Assembly: GCA_947496705.1 (NCBI GenBank)
Contig: CANMDW010000017.1
Location: 1-64,000, forward strand
DNA from: an uncultured Aquimarina sp.
GTDB lineage: Bacteria > Bacteroidota > Bacteroidia > Flavobacteriales > Flavobacteriaceae
DNA: 64,000 nt
Direction of reading: 5' to 3'
Shown here: positions 16,357 through 25,469 of the stretch, piece by piece
How the letters are laid out: the number at the start of each line of letters is the position of its first letter
Position numbering within the stretch: the first letter of the stretch is position 1
The notes under the pieces: generated by a model
Seen by the model: only the letters and a program-made list of their open reading frames with translations
What the model was told of the DNA's origin: nothing
The model's database searches: none
Program-made: the position numbers and the translations under genes

Positions 16357-18336
16357 ATGAGGGGATACATAGCTTTATATTTTATTGTATTATTTCCGTT
16401 TTTGTGTTTGGGGCAAATACTTACCAATGATACCATACCAAGAATTGCACCTATTTCTTATGATATACAAGGAAACCAGGTGACTTATAGTGCCGAAATG
16501 CCACCGCTTAATCAAATTGCCGGTGCTCCCAAAGCGTTCTACACCTATTATTGGGAGTTTGGGGATGGTAATTATAGTTTTAAATCAACCCCTACTCACA
16601 ACTACAAGAAACCTGATACATATAAAGCAAAGCTTTGGGCAACCAACAATTATGATAATGGTAAACCTCCTGCCAGCAGACCAAAATCTGTGACCATAAA
16701 TACTATTGCCGATGAAGCTTCGGCAGCAGTATCCTCACCTTTCCTGGAAGATGAAGACTTAATCCTGAAACGAAATCGCGAACCTGTTCCCGACCAGGAA
16801 ATGGTTTTTATAACAAGTTATAAGAATACTAATAATTACGCTTCCAGCGGAAAATTATATTTGTTTTATAACGACAATCAATTTAAAAATGACAACTTCA
16901 CCATCGAAGATATCCGAATGTATCATGGTGAGCGCATCATCCCTTTGGAAGCCGTTTCTGAAGTCCTGCCAGAAAATGATGATCATACATTATTGGCATC
17001 TTCAGCTCATGGTATGCTGCAAAACAAAACCCTTTTTGTTCAGGATACTACCAAGAGAAAAAATCTTCCGCTTACGCTGGAACAATCCAAAGCTTTATAT
17101 CGCAATTATCAGATTATTGCATTCGACGATATGCAGCCCGGCGAAGAACGCAATATTTTCAGGACCCTAAAAACCACTCCAAAGATGATCAAAGACACCA
17201 GTGCTATTGTTACTTTGCGAAGTGTCTATGTGCCCGATGAAAATTTTGATAACCATACAGTAAAAGATACCGAAATGGAGATTGTGACCTCTCACGATCC
17301 TAATAAAATGTCATCTAATGGCTGGTTTATGAACTATCGGCTGGTACGATTCAAACGTCTTAAATTTAAAGTACGTTTTCAGAATAACGGAGAAGGTCCT
17401 GCCAATACTATCAAACTGGAAGTAGACACCCCAGAGATGTTTGACAAATCTACCTTGCAAATTGATGGTATGTATCCCGAATGCCCGATTTGCCCCAAAG
17501 AACGGGAAGTAAACTATAGCTGCCTGGACACTATGTTGCAAAAAGATAAAATTATCTTTCAATTCAATAGAATCTATCTGCCGGGAAGTCAACAGAAAAA
17601 TGTCTCAGCAATTGATTCTACCAAAGGATTTGTAAAGTATTCTATGAAATTTGGTAAAGATTTCCATAAAAAAAAGACCAAAAGCCGCACAGCGATATAT
17701 TTTGATAAAAACGAACCTATTATTACCAATTATGCCACGACCCGATTTATGCCCGGTATTTCTATCGGTGCCAAAGCAGGGTATAGTACAACACCAGAGC
17801 TGGATAACCATACAGAATATTTTGTGGGTGCTACCCTCTCCCCTTTTAAGTCATATCGAATGTACTATCAGGCAGAACTCATGTTCTCTACTGCTTCGTA
17901 TGATGAACTTCGAAATTTTGAAACCCGTGTCATAAGTCCTAATGGAGCTGAAAATATACTGCGGTTTTCTGAGTCAAACCAATTTAACAACATCACTGCA
18001 TATATCGTTCCGGGATCGTTTCGATATAATTTTAATAATTTTTTGGCTATGGGAGCCGGTGTTCAGCTAAAGTTTGACATCACCCGTAAAAATGATCAGG
18101 AAACTACCGGAGAAGGATTCTTCTTAGATGCCGACGGAAATATCGTAAGAAATCCCGAACTGGATTCTTTTACTACTCGAAAATTTGACGATAGCTATAC
18201 AAACATGCAAACCGGTGTTTTTATTGGAATGAATCTTGGAGTCGTGAGAATCGGTCCCAGCCTGGGTGTGAGATATGTGTATAATTTTGACAGTCCAAAT
18301 TCTCAAATTCAATTCTATGGGATTTGGAAATTCTAA
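16357..18336 (+). CDS. PKD-domain protein with C-terminal beta-barrel-like region
   Basis: This 659-residue secreted protein has a signal peptide (MRGYIALYFIVLFPFLCLGQ) and a PKD domain (about 40-110) with the classic YYWEFGDGNYSFKSTPTHNY motif. A long middle region contains conserved-repeat-like material (SHDPNKM, FKVRFQNNGEGPA) and a four-cysteine stretch (YPECPICPKE, YSCLDTM). The last 190 residues are rich in alternating aromatic strands (GISIGAKAGYS, YFVGATLSPFKSYRMYYQAE, FIGMNLGVVRIGPSLGVRYVYNF), as in an outer-membrane beta-barrel. It may be an outer-membrane anchored adhesin or scaffold. Its 3' end overlaps the CHAT gene by 20 bases, indicating coupling. Confidence 0.85.
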   Translation: MRGYIALYFIVLFPFLCLGQILTNDTIPRIAPISYDIQGNQVTYSAEMPPLNQIAGAPKAFYTYYWEFGDGNYSFKSTPTHNYKKPDTYKAKLWATNNYDNGKPPASRPKSVTINTIADEASAAVSSPFLEDEDLILKRNREPVPDQEMVFITSYKNTNNYASSGKLYLFYNDNQFKNDNFTIEDIRMYHGERIIPLEAVSEVLPENDDHTLLASSAHGMLQNKTLFVQDTTKRKNLPLTLEQSKALYRNYQIIAFDDMQPGEERNIFRTLKTTPKMIKDTSAIVTLRSVYVPDENFDNHTVKDTEMEIVTSHDPNKMSSNGWFMNYRLVRFKRLKFKVRFQNNGEGPANTIKLEVDTPEMFDKSTLQIDGMYPECPICPKEREVNYSCLDTMLQKDKIIFQFNRIYLPGSQQKNVSAIDSTKGFVKYSMKFGKDFHKKKTKSRTAIYFDKNEPIITNYATTRFMPGISIGAKAGYSTTPELDNHTEYFVGATLSPFKSYRMYYQAELMFSTASYDELRNFETRVISPNGAENILRFSESNQFNNITAYIVPGSFRYNFNNFLAMGAGVQLKFDITRKNDQETTGEGFFLDADGNIVRNPELDSFTTRKFDDSYTNMQTGVFIGMNLGVVRIGPSLGVRYVYNFDSPNSQIQFYGIWKF

Positions 18337-20926
18337 AACATTTCTTTTAATTTTTGTCTTTCTGTTGCATGGAAATTCTCTACTCCAGGCTCAGCAACAA
18401 ACAAAGACCTCTGATTTTTTGTATGACCAATTAGCGTATTTTTTACAAAACCCTTCCCATTCAGGAGTATTGCAATTAAGTACAATAGTGACTTCAAAAG
18501 AACACCTACTCACTACCAAAACCGATCAACTGGCCTGGGTTATTATCAATTGCAACATGGGATATTATTATAACCAATTTGGTAATAAACCCACTGCTAT
18601 CTTGTATTATGAAAAAGCCTGGAAAACATATTATGAAAACAGCCTTGACGATTATGACATTATCGAAAACTGTTTACAACCCCTGGGTAATATGTACATC
18701 CAGATTGGTGACCTGCCAAAGGCCGAAAGTACCATCACAAATTACCTGTATCTTGCAGAACAATCTCAAAATACTCCCAAAATAATTTCGGGATTTACCA
18801 ATCTTTCTATTGCATATCACAATCAGGGAAATTATCCAAAAGCCATTGAAGTGCTTACTAAAGGATTAGAAATTGATCCAAATAATGTAAATATTCTCAC
18901 CAACCTGGCGACAAATTATCTCGATACCGGTAATTTTAGCAAAGCTGAAGGTTTTGCCAAAAAAGTAATTGCAATAGCTGCTAATAAGACGAATGCCTAT
19001 CAAATCCTGGCAGCGATTTCTTTAGAAAAAAAAGAAATTCAAGAAGCTCAAAATTATATGCTGCAGGCAAAATCTCAATTATTAAAAGAAAAAAACACTA
19101 CGGCCCGATCGTTATGCAAATGGCAACTGGCCTACATTGATATCCTGCTATCTCAATCAGAATTTACTGAAGTTCAGAAAAACCTGAATGAAATTTATGG
19201 GGCTCTTTTGCCCCGATATTCAGAAAAAAGTGAATTACCCCCAGAGGAGCATCTTATTGCAGATAGAATTCTTCTTAAGGCCCTGGATGTTCAGGCCTAT
19301 GTTTATGAGCAGACCAAAAAACCGATTCTGGCTATAAAAACGTATGATTTGGCTTTTGAAGTCAATTCAAAATTGAACACCTTATATCCTCTTCAGGACA
19401 CCCGAATTATTCAACACAGTCAAAACCGCAATAGAACTGAAGCCTGTATCGATCTTCTTTTTATAGTATATGAATCTACAAAAAACACAGAATATATCCA
19501 GCGTGCTTTTCAGGTGGCAGAGCACTCAAAAGCACCTTTTGTAAATGAAGCTTTGATATCCAAACAACTGCTATCTCAATATAGAAATGATCCTTTGGTG
19601 ATACAAAAAGACTCGCTTGGTACCGCAATGGCATCTTATGAAACTTTAATTTTAAAAGAAAAACTAAAAGGAAACAACGCCAATATTGCTCAAATTCAGA
19701 AATGGAGTGAGGTGTATGACACAAAATCAATTGATCTTAAAGAACTGATCAAAAAGCTTCAAAATAAGTATTCGAAATTCCTCCAGGCTCAAAAAAAAAT
19801 TCCGGTAAAGGAGCTTCAGAAAAAATTAAATGAGGACAACACCACTATGGTGACATATTTTTATGGAAATCAAAGTGTCTACCAATTTAAAATACATTCA
19901 GATTTCTTTGAAATCGAAAAAATCGAAAACACCGATCATTTCAAAAATGTTATAAAAAACTATATTCATTATTTTGATACTGCCTCGGGGATTATAAATG
20001 ATATCCCGGCATTCACAAAAAGTGCTGCCGAAATCTTTAGCGTTTTAAAAATCCCCCAGAACACCAAGCGTTTACTCATCGTGCCCGATGGGTTTCTTAG
20101 TTTTATCCCTTTTGAAACTTTATTGACAGAAGAAACAAATGCCTTAAATTTTGGCAATATGCCCTTTTTATTAAGATCAACCGAGGTGAGTTATGAGATT
20201 TCGGCAAGTAAATATTTGAGATCGGCGCCCAAAGATCATACAGGAAAAACTGTTTTGGGAGTCTTTCCGGTTTTTGAAAATACCGATATAGAGCTTCCCT
20301 TTTCCCTGGCTGAAAGTGAATTGATTCAACAGTATTTTGAAGGAGCATTTTTAGAGAAAGAACAAGCAACCTATGATGATTTTATCCAAAAATCGAAAGA
20401 TCATACGATAATCCATCTGTCTACTCATGCCGAAGCGGGAAGCTTTTTTAGGCCTGCTTCTATAAAATTCAGAAACCAGGATATTCTGGTTAATCAACTA
20501 TATGCATTACAGCTTGATACAGATTTGGTGGTTTTAAGTGCTTGCGAAACGGGTGTTGGCAGACTGGCAAAAGGAGAAGGACCTATAAGTATCGGCAGAG
20601 GTTTTCAATATGCGGGCGTAGAGAATGTACTCTTTTCATTGTGGAAAGTGAATGATAAAACGACTTCTCGATTGATGGGGAATTTTTACAACAACCTCCA
20701 CGAATTATATCCCAGGGCAAAAGCAATACATCAGGCAAAATTAGACTACCTTGACGCTCAAGACATTGCTAATGTCCAAAAATCACCTTATTACTGGGCT
20801 GCATTTGTATACTATGGCCAAATTAAACATACTGCCGACATAAATTACCTTTGGTATAGTATTGGTCTTGTTTTATTTCTATTAATTGTACTACTTTTAC
20901 GCAAGTTTCTTCAAAATAAGACATGA
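18317..20926 (+). CDS. TPR-CHAT caspase-like protease with signal peptide and C-terminal membrane helix (locus A)
   Basis: This 869-residue protein starts at the ATG at 18317, which gives a signal peptide (MGFGNSKTFLLIFVFLLHGNSLLQAQ). A TPR array covers about residues 60-290 (e.g. YHNQGNYPKAIEVLTKGLEIDP). A coiled-coil-rich linker follows, then a C-terminal CHAT domain (about 550-830) with the predicted catalytic His704 in HLSTHAEAG and Cys743 in LSACETG, plus the GEGPISIGRGFQYAGV signature. A final membrane helix (about 840-862) and a short basic tail end it. The CHAT domain is therefore predicted outside the cytoplasm. It overlaps the PKD gene and shares 4 bases with the retropepsin gene. 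A paralog with the same layout is at 37085-39910. Confidence 0.92.
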   Translation: MGFGNSKTFLLIFVFLLHGNSLLQAQQQTKTSDFLYDQLAYFLQNPSHSGVLQLSTIVTSKEHLLTTKTDQLAWVIINCNMGYYYNQFGNKPTAILYYEKAWKTYYENSLDDYDIIENCLQPLGNMYIQIGDLPKAESTITNYLYLAEQSQNTPKIISGFTNLSIAYHNQGNYPKAIEVLTKGLEIDPNNVNILTNLATNYLDTGNFSKAEGFAKKVIAIAANKTNAYQILAAISLEKKEIQEAQNYMLQAKSQLLKEKNTTARSLCKWQLAYIDILLSQSEFTEVQKNLNEIYGALLPRYSEKSELPPEEHLIADRILLKALDVQAYVYEQTKKPILAIKTYDLAFEVNSKLNTLYPLQDTRIIQHSQNRNRTEACIDLLFIVYESTKNTEYIQRAFQVAEHSKAPFVNEALISKQLLSQYRNDPLVIQKDSLGTAMASYETLILKEKLKGNNANIAQIQKWSEVYDTKSIDLKELIKKLQNKYSKFLQAQKKIPVKELQKKLNEDNTTMVTYFYGNQSVYQFKIHSDFFEIEKIENTDHFKNVIKNYIHYFDTASGIINDIPAFTKSAAEIFSVLKIPQNTKRLLIVPDGFLSFIPFETLLTEETNALNFGNMPFLLRSTEVSYEISASKYLRSAPKDHTGKTVLGVFPVFENTDIELPFSLAESELIQQYFEGAFLEKEQATYDDFIQKSKDHTIIHLSTHAEAGSFFRPASIKFRNQDILVNQLYALQLDTDLVVLSACETGVGRLAKGEGPISIGRGFQYAGVENVLFSLWKVNDKTTSRLMGNFYNNLHELYPRAKAIHQAKLDYLDAQDIANVQKSPYYWAAFVYYGQIKHTADINYLWYSIGLVLFLLIVLLLRKFLQNKT

Positions 20927-21360
20927 GTACACTTCGAAAGCTTTTAATTCAAAAAAATTACCATCGTATCAAATTAGTTTTTACAAAAACAAATCACTTT
21001 GAAGTCAAAGCCATTTTAAATGGTGTAGAAGGCAATTTTATTGTTGACACAGGCGCTTCTAATTCCTGTGTAGGTTTTGAAGCCGTGGAAAAATTCAACC
21101 TTTTTGCTCAGGATAGTGATGTAAAAGCTGCCGGAGCCGGTGCTACCGATATGCTCACTCAGCTTTCAAAGAAAAACTCGATACAAATCGGTCATTGGGC
21201 AAGAAAAAGAATATCGCTTATATTATTTGATCTCAACCATGTGAATGCAGCATTGATTGCACACCAGGCAGAACCTGTAGATGGAATTATTGGCGCCGAC
21301 ATTCTTAAAAGAGGAAAAGCGGTTATTGATTATGAAAGGAAGTGTTTGTATTTAAAATAA
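20923..21360 (+). CDS. Retropepsin-like aspartic protease
   Basis: This 145-residue protein is one lobe of a clan AA aspartic protease, with the catalytic Asp42 in FIVDTGASNSCVG. Further family features are the hydrophobic GADML-like strands and the C-terminal GIIGADILKRGKAVIDYE, which matches the hydrophobic-hydrophobic-Gly motif of retropepsins. Such proteins act as homodimers. No signal peptide or membrane segment is visible, so it is probably cytoplasmic. Its ATG overlaps the CHAT gene stop by 4 bases, so it is made together with a second predicted protease. The function is unknown; a role in processing components of this locus is speculation. Confidence 0.9.
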   Translation: MSTLRKLLIQKNYHRIKLVFTKTNHFEVKAILNGVEGNFIVDTGASNSCVGFEAVEKFNLFAQDSDVKAAGAGATDMLTQLSKKNSIQIGHWARKRISLILFDLNHVNAALIAHQAEPVDGIIGADILKRGKAVIDYERKCLYLK

Positions 21361-21379
21361 GTTGTGAAGTCCTAAAAAA

Positions 21380-22633
21380 TCATATTCCCGTTCTAATAGC
21401 TTCTACAGGATCTAATCTAGAGGCAGATATGGCTGGTAAAATCCCAGATATTAACCCGATCACAGAAGAAACTACCGTGCCCAGGAAAATATTCCAGGGA
21501 GATAATATAAATTCAAAATCACCTGTAAACTGCGAAGCCAAAATCGATATGATCCAAACGAGCAGTAATCCAATTAACCCACCTATCAAGGATAGAATCA
21601 CCGCTTCAAATAAAAACTGAAACAAGATAAACTTGTTCTTTGCTCCCAATGATTTTTGAATCCCGATAAGATTGGTACGTTCTTTTACGCTCACAAACAT
21701 AATATTGGCAATACCAAACCCCCCTACCAATAATGAGAATCCACTGATGATTAACCCAATAAAACTCATCTGGCTGGTGATATTATCAATAAAATCTGTA
21801 AAACCTTGCAGCTGATTGATAAAAAAATTATCAATCTCATCGGGTTTCATCCCTCTGTAAGCTCTTACTTTTTGCTTTAAAGCAGCAACAAACTCTGGCA
21901 CATCAATACCTGAATCTGGCTTAATGATAATTGCAGGAAAAGAAGCCTTATTATTATCTCCATAAATCCTTCTTACCAGATTAACAGGAAGAAATACCGC
22001 AGTATCTTTTGAATTGCCAAAAAGCCCCATGCCTTCTTTTTGAAGCACCCCAATCACGCTAAACTTTCTGCCATATAGCCGAATTCTCTTTCCGATCGGA
22101 TCACTGGAACCAAATAAACTATTGGCAATCTCATCACCTAAGACAATCACCGGTGTCCCGGCTATTGATTCCTGTTCGTTATAAAATCTGCCTTTTGCTA
22201 TTTGAAGCTCTTCGATATCATAATAATCATTGGTGACCGGTATGATTTCTACATTGTTGATACTTTCATCTTCAAATTTAATGGTTTCGGGAGCTACATT
22301 TAAAACAAAACTAGCCGCTTTGAGATCGGGCATCGTTCTATTAATGTATTGATATTCTTCAAAGGTAACATCGGGGAACTGTTCTCTTTTCCATTCGGGA
22401 ATATCGGTTGGCCCAAAAGAAAAACGCATCAGGTATATCGTACTGTTATCCAGGGAACTGATGCTTCCTTTAATTTCTTGTTTTAAAGAATCTACCGCAG
22501 CCAATACTCCTATAATCGAAAAAATACCTATCGTAACGCCCAACAACGAAAGAAACGTGCGTAGCTTATTGTTTTTAAGCGCATTCACCGCAAAATTAAA
22601 ACTTTCTTTAAGTACTCTCAGGTAGATTAGCAT
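21380..22633 (-). CDS. ABC transporter permease, FtsX/MacB family
   Basis: This 417-residue permease has the MacB/FtsX layout: a first membrane helix near the N-terminus (NKLRTFLSLLGVTIGIFSIIGVLAAVDSL), a large periplasmic MacB-PCD domain (about 45-270), then three membrane helices in the FtsX domain (about 285-310, 335-365 and 375-405) ending in the typical SASRLDPVEAIRTG. The partner ATPase is not adjacent in the window. Such permeases move lipoproteins, antimicrobial compounds or peptides by a mechanotransmission mechanism. It is convergent to the retropepsin gene with a 19-base gap, so it does not belong to that transcription unit. Confidence 0.93.
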   Translation of the reverse strand: MLIYLRVLKESFNFAVNALKNNKLRTFLSLLGVTIGIFSIIGVLAAVDSLKQEIKGSISSLDNSTIYLMRFSFGPTDIPEWKREQFPDVTFEEYQYINRTMPDLKAASFVLNVAPETIKFEDESINNVEIIPVTNDYYDIEELQIAKGRFYNEQESIAGTPVIVLGDEIANSLFGSSDPIGKRIRLYGRKFSVIGVLQKEGMGLFGNSKDTAVFLPVNLVRRIYGDNNKASFPAIIIKPDSGIDVPEFVAALKQKVRAYRGMKPDEIDNFFINQLQGFTDFIDNITSQMSFIGLIISGFSLLVGGFGIANIMFVSVKERTNLIGIQKSLGAKNKFILFQFLFEAVILSLIGGLIGLLLVWIISILASQFTGDFEFILSPWNIFLGTVVSSVIGLISGILPAISASRLDPVEAIRTGI

Positions 22634-22725
22634 CCTTATTTTATAATTGGATTATAAATCATCTAAAGATAGGACGTTTTCCTTATATTTTTGTTACATA
22701 ACCATCCACTTTTACACATAGGGAT

Positions 22726-23036
22726 CCAAAATAACGCGTAGAAATCAATTTTACCGGGGGAGAAACCCAAAATAACACCCAGAAATCAATTTTACCGGGG
22801 GAGAAACCCAAAATAACACCCAGAAATCAATTTTACCAGGGGAGAAACCCAAAATAACACCCAGAAATCAATTTTACCGGGGGAGAAACCCAAAATAACG
22901 CGTAGAAATCAATTTTACCAGGGGAGAAATCCAAAATAACACCCAGAAATCAATTTTACCGGGGGAGAAACCCAAAATAACACGTAGAAATCAATTTTAC
23001 CGGGGGAGAAACCCAAAATAACACGTAGAAATCCAT
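22726..23036. repeat. Tandem array of a 41-bp unit (7 full copies plus a partial one)
   Basis: The unit starts CCAAAATAACACCCAGAAAT and continues CAATTTTACCGGGGGAGAAAC. Copies begin at 22726, 22767, 22808, 22849, 22890, 22931, 22972 and 23013, an exact 41-base period; the eighth is cut short at about 23036. Variation is limited to two places: the segment after AATAAC (GCGT, ACCC or ACGT followed by AGAAAT) and CCGGGGG versus CCAGGGG. There are no unique spacers, so it is a minisatellite and not a CRISPR. No ORF spans it. It lies upstream of the ABC permease gene and 860 bases before purH. Confidence 0.92.
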
Positions 23037-23089
23037 GAAGAATTATAAAAGGTTGTCCTTCTCCAAATACTATTGCTGTGTAGTTTCAC

Positions 23090-23820
23090 TTAAATTTATT
23101 TATATTAAATATTCTCAATAACTCGCCCTTCACAGCGCAGCGTTCTCAAACCTCATCATCTCATATCTTTGATCACCCCCAGCCCTGTCTGCCGATTTAT
23201 CTACAGTAGGTAGACCAGGCAGGCCTGAAGCTCGCCTACCAAATAGAACAACTTCCGACATCCAACTCCTTTGATCACCCCCAACCCCTAAAGGGAAGTA
23301 TTGTTACTTCATTTCGTACAACTTTCAACTTTCAACTTTCAACTTTCAACTTCCGAGATCCGACTCCTTTGATCACCCCCAGCCCCTAAAGGGAAGTATT
23401 GTTACTTCATTTCGTACAACTTTCAACTTTCAACTTTCAACTTCCGACTTTCGAGATCCGACTCCTTTGATCACCCCCAGCCCCTAAAGGGGAGCAATTC
23501 TACTACACTATTGTTTCTTGCTTTCAACTCCCGAAATCCTATAATTTTCAACTTTCAACTTTCAACTTTCGAGATCCGACTCCTTTGATCACCCCCAGCC
23601 CCTAAAGGGGAGCAATTCTACTACACTATTGTTTCTTGCTTTCAACTCCCGAAATCCTATAATTTTCAACTTTCAACTTTCAACTTTCAACTTTCAACTT
23701 TCAACTTCCGACTCCTCATCACTCATCACTCATCGTACATAACTCATAATTCATAACTCATAATTCATAACTCATAATTCATAACTCATAATTCATAATT
23801 CATAATTCATCCCTCATCCC
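23090..23820. repeat. Low-complexity and nested tandem repeats upstream of purH
   Basis: Four copies of the module CCTTTGATCACCCCCAGCCC(CTAAAGGG) begin near 23269, 23365, 23464 and 23580. The first two are followed by AAGTATTGTTACTTCATTTC and the last two by GAGCAATTCTACTACACTAT. Between them lie 7-base repeats (AACTTTC)n with decayed ends such as CTTCCGAGATCCGAC. The stretch ends with (ACTCATC)n at 23711 and a 7/14-base array of ATAATTC/ATAACTC at 23744-23815. No coding frame is supported. Similar CTTCCGAC-type DNA occurs at 3722-3855. Confidence 0.85.
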
Positions 23821-23862
23821 TATTATTATCTGCGAATTCAACAGAAAAATAGTATAAATTAC

Positions 23863-23870
23863 TACTTTTG
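23863..23870 (+). promoter_or_regulatory. Possible -7 element of the purH promoter
   Basis: TACTTTTG fits the Bacteroidota TAnnTTTG consensus and lies 24 bases before the purH ATG. A matching -33 element is not clear. Confidence 0.4.
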
Positions 23871-23893
23871 CATTTTACTAACTAAAATTTCTC

Positions 23894-25426
23894 ATGAGCA
23901 ACACAAAAACCGCCGCCTCTGCGCTGATTTCTGTATTCAGTAAAGATGGATTGGCACCTATCGTAAAAAAATTAGACGAACTTAATATTACCATATATTC
24001 TACCGGAGGTACCGAAAAATTTATTCGGGATATGGGTGTTGATGTGATCCCTGTTGAAGACGTAACTTCATATCCTTCAATTTTGGGAGGAAGAGTAAAA
24101 ACCTTACATCCCAAAGTTTTTGGAGGCATCCTGAATCGTCAAAATAACGATAGTGATGTTGCAGAATTAGCGCAATATGAAATCCCACAGATCGATATTG
24201 TTATAGTGGATTTGTACCCTTTTGAGAAAACAGTAGCTTCTGGAGCTTCTGAGCAAGATATTATTGAAAAAATAGATATTGGTGGGATTTCATTGATCAG
24301 GGCCGCAGCAAAAAACTTTGCCGATGTGACTTGTGTGGCTTCAGTTGATGATTATGCAGAATTTTTGGAAGTACTTTCTGAAGGAAACGGTAATATTTCT
24401 ATAGAAAACCGCAAACGTTTTGCCGCCAAAGCTTTTAATGTTTCTTCTCATTATGATACGGCCATTTTTAATTACTTCAATAGTGATCATGAGATCGCTT
24501 CGCTTAAAATAAGTGAAACCAAAGGTCAGGTATTGCGCTATGGAGAAAACCCACACCAAAAAGGATTTTTCTTTGGTGATTTTAACGCCATGTTCGATAA
24601 ATTACACGGCAAAGAACTGTCCTACAACAACCTGCTTGATGTAGACGCAGCTGTTAATTTGATGAATGAATTTAAAGGAGAAGCCCCGACATTTGCCATT
24701 CTAAAACACAATAATGCCTGTGGATTAGCACAGCGGGAAACTGTTTTGCAATCGTATCTGGATGCATTGGCCGGTGATCACATTTCTGCATTTGGTGGAA
24801 TATTAATTAGCAATACCGAAATAGATAATGCGACCGCAACAGAAATTCATAAACTATTTTGTGAAGTGGTTATTGCTCCCTCTTTTAGCAATGAAGCTTT
24901 AGAAATACTAAAAGGAAAGAAGAACAGAATCCTTTTGGTTCAAAAAGACATTGATCTGCCAGAAACCCAGGTACGTTCATGTTTAAATGGTGCCCTTGTT
25001 CAATTTAAAGACCTTAAAACCGATGCTGAAGCCGATCTGAAAACGGTGACCCAGGTAGCTCCTACTCTCAATCAAATTGAAGATCTTTTATTTGCATCAA
25101 AAATCTGTAAGCATACCAAATCCAACACTATTGTTTTTGCCAAAGGAAAACAGCTTTTAGCAAGTGGAACCGGTCAGACTTCAAGAGTAGACGCATTGAA
25201 ACAATCCATAGAGAAAGCAAAATCGTTTAATTTTAATCTGGATGGTGCGGTTATGGCTAGTGATGCCTTTTTTCCATTCCCTGATTGTGTAGCATTAGCA
25301 GACAAAGCCGGGATCAAAGCTGTGATTCAACCAGGGGGTTCTATAAAGGATCAATTAAGTATCGATTACTGTGATCAAAACAGAATTGCAATGGTTATGA
25401 CCGGAACTCGCCATTTTAAACATTAA
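23894..25426 (+). CDS. purH: Bifunctional AICAR transformylase / IMP cyclohydrolase
   Basis: This 510-residue cytoplasmic enzyme catalyses the last two steps of IMP synthesis. The N-terminal IMP cyclohydrolase (MGS-like) domain shows TIYSTGGTEKFIRD, SILGGRVKTLHPKVFGGIL and DIVIVDLYPFE. The C-terminal AICAR transformylase domain shows KGQVLRYGENPHQ, the catalytic Lys-His in AILKHNNACG, DHISAFGGIL, and MASDAFFPFPD with AVIQPGGSIKDQ near the end. Length and ends are normal. It is followed after 43 bases by mreB, so it may share a transcript with the rod-shape cluster. The unusual feature is the roughly 1.1 kb of repeats in front of it. Confidence 0.98.
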   Translation: MSNTKTAASALISVFSKDGLAPIVKKLDELNITIYSTGGTEKFIRDMGVDVIPVEDVTSYPSILGGRVKTLHPKVFGGILNRQNNDSDVAELAQYEIPQIDIVIVDLYPFEKTVASGASEQDIIEKIDIGGISLIRAAAKNFADVTCVASVDDYAEFLEVLSEGNGNISIENRKRFAAKAFNVSSHYDTAIFNYFNSDHEIASLKISETKGQVLRYGENPHQKGFFFGDFNAMFDKLHGKELSYNNLLDVDAAVNLMNEFKGEAPTFAILKHNNACGLAQRETVLQSYLDALAGDHISAFGGILISNTEIDNATATEIHKLFCEVVIAPSFSNEALEILKGKKNRILLVQKDIDLPETQVRSCLNGALVQFKDLKTDAEADLKTVTQVAPTLNQIEDLLFASKICKHTKSNTIVFAKGKQLLASGTGQTSRVDALKQSIEKAKSFNFNLDGAVMASDAFFPFPDCVALADKAGIKAVIQPGGSIKDQLSIDYCDQNRIAMVMTGTRHFKH

Positions 25427-25469
25427 TTTTAGTACATTTACTCAATTTTAACCCCTTTTTCTGACTTTT

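Noticed and set aside
22726..23036. CRISPR-like array
   Set aside because: The repeats are head to tail with an exact 41-base period and no unique spacers, and there are no cas genes in the window. It is a tandem minisatellite.
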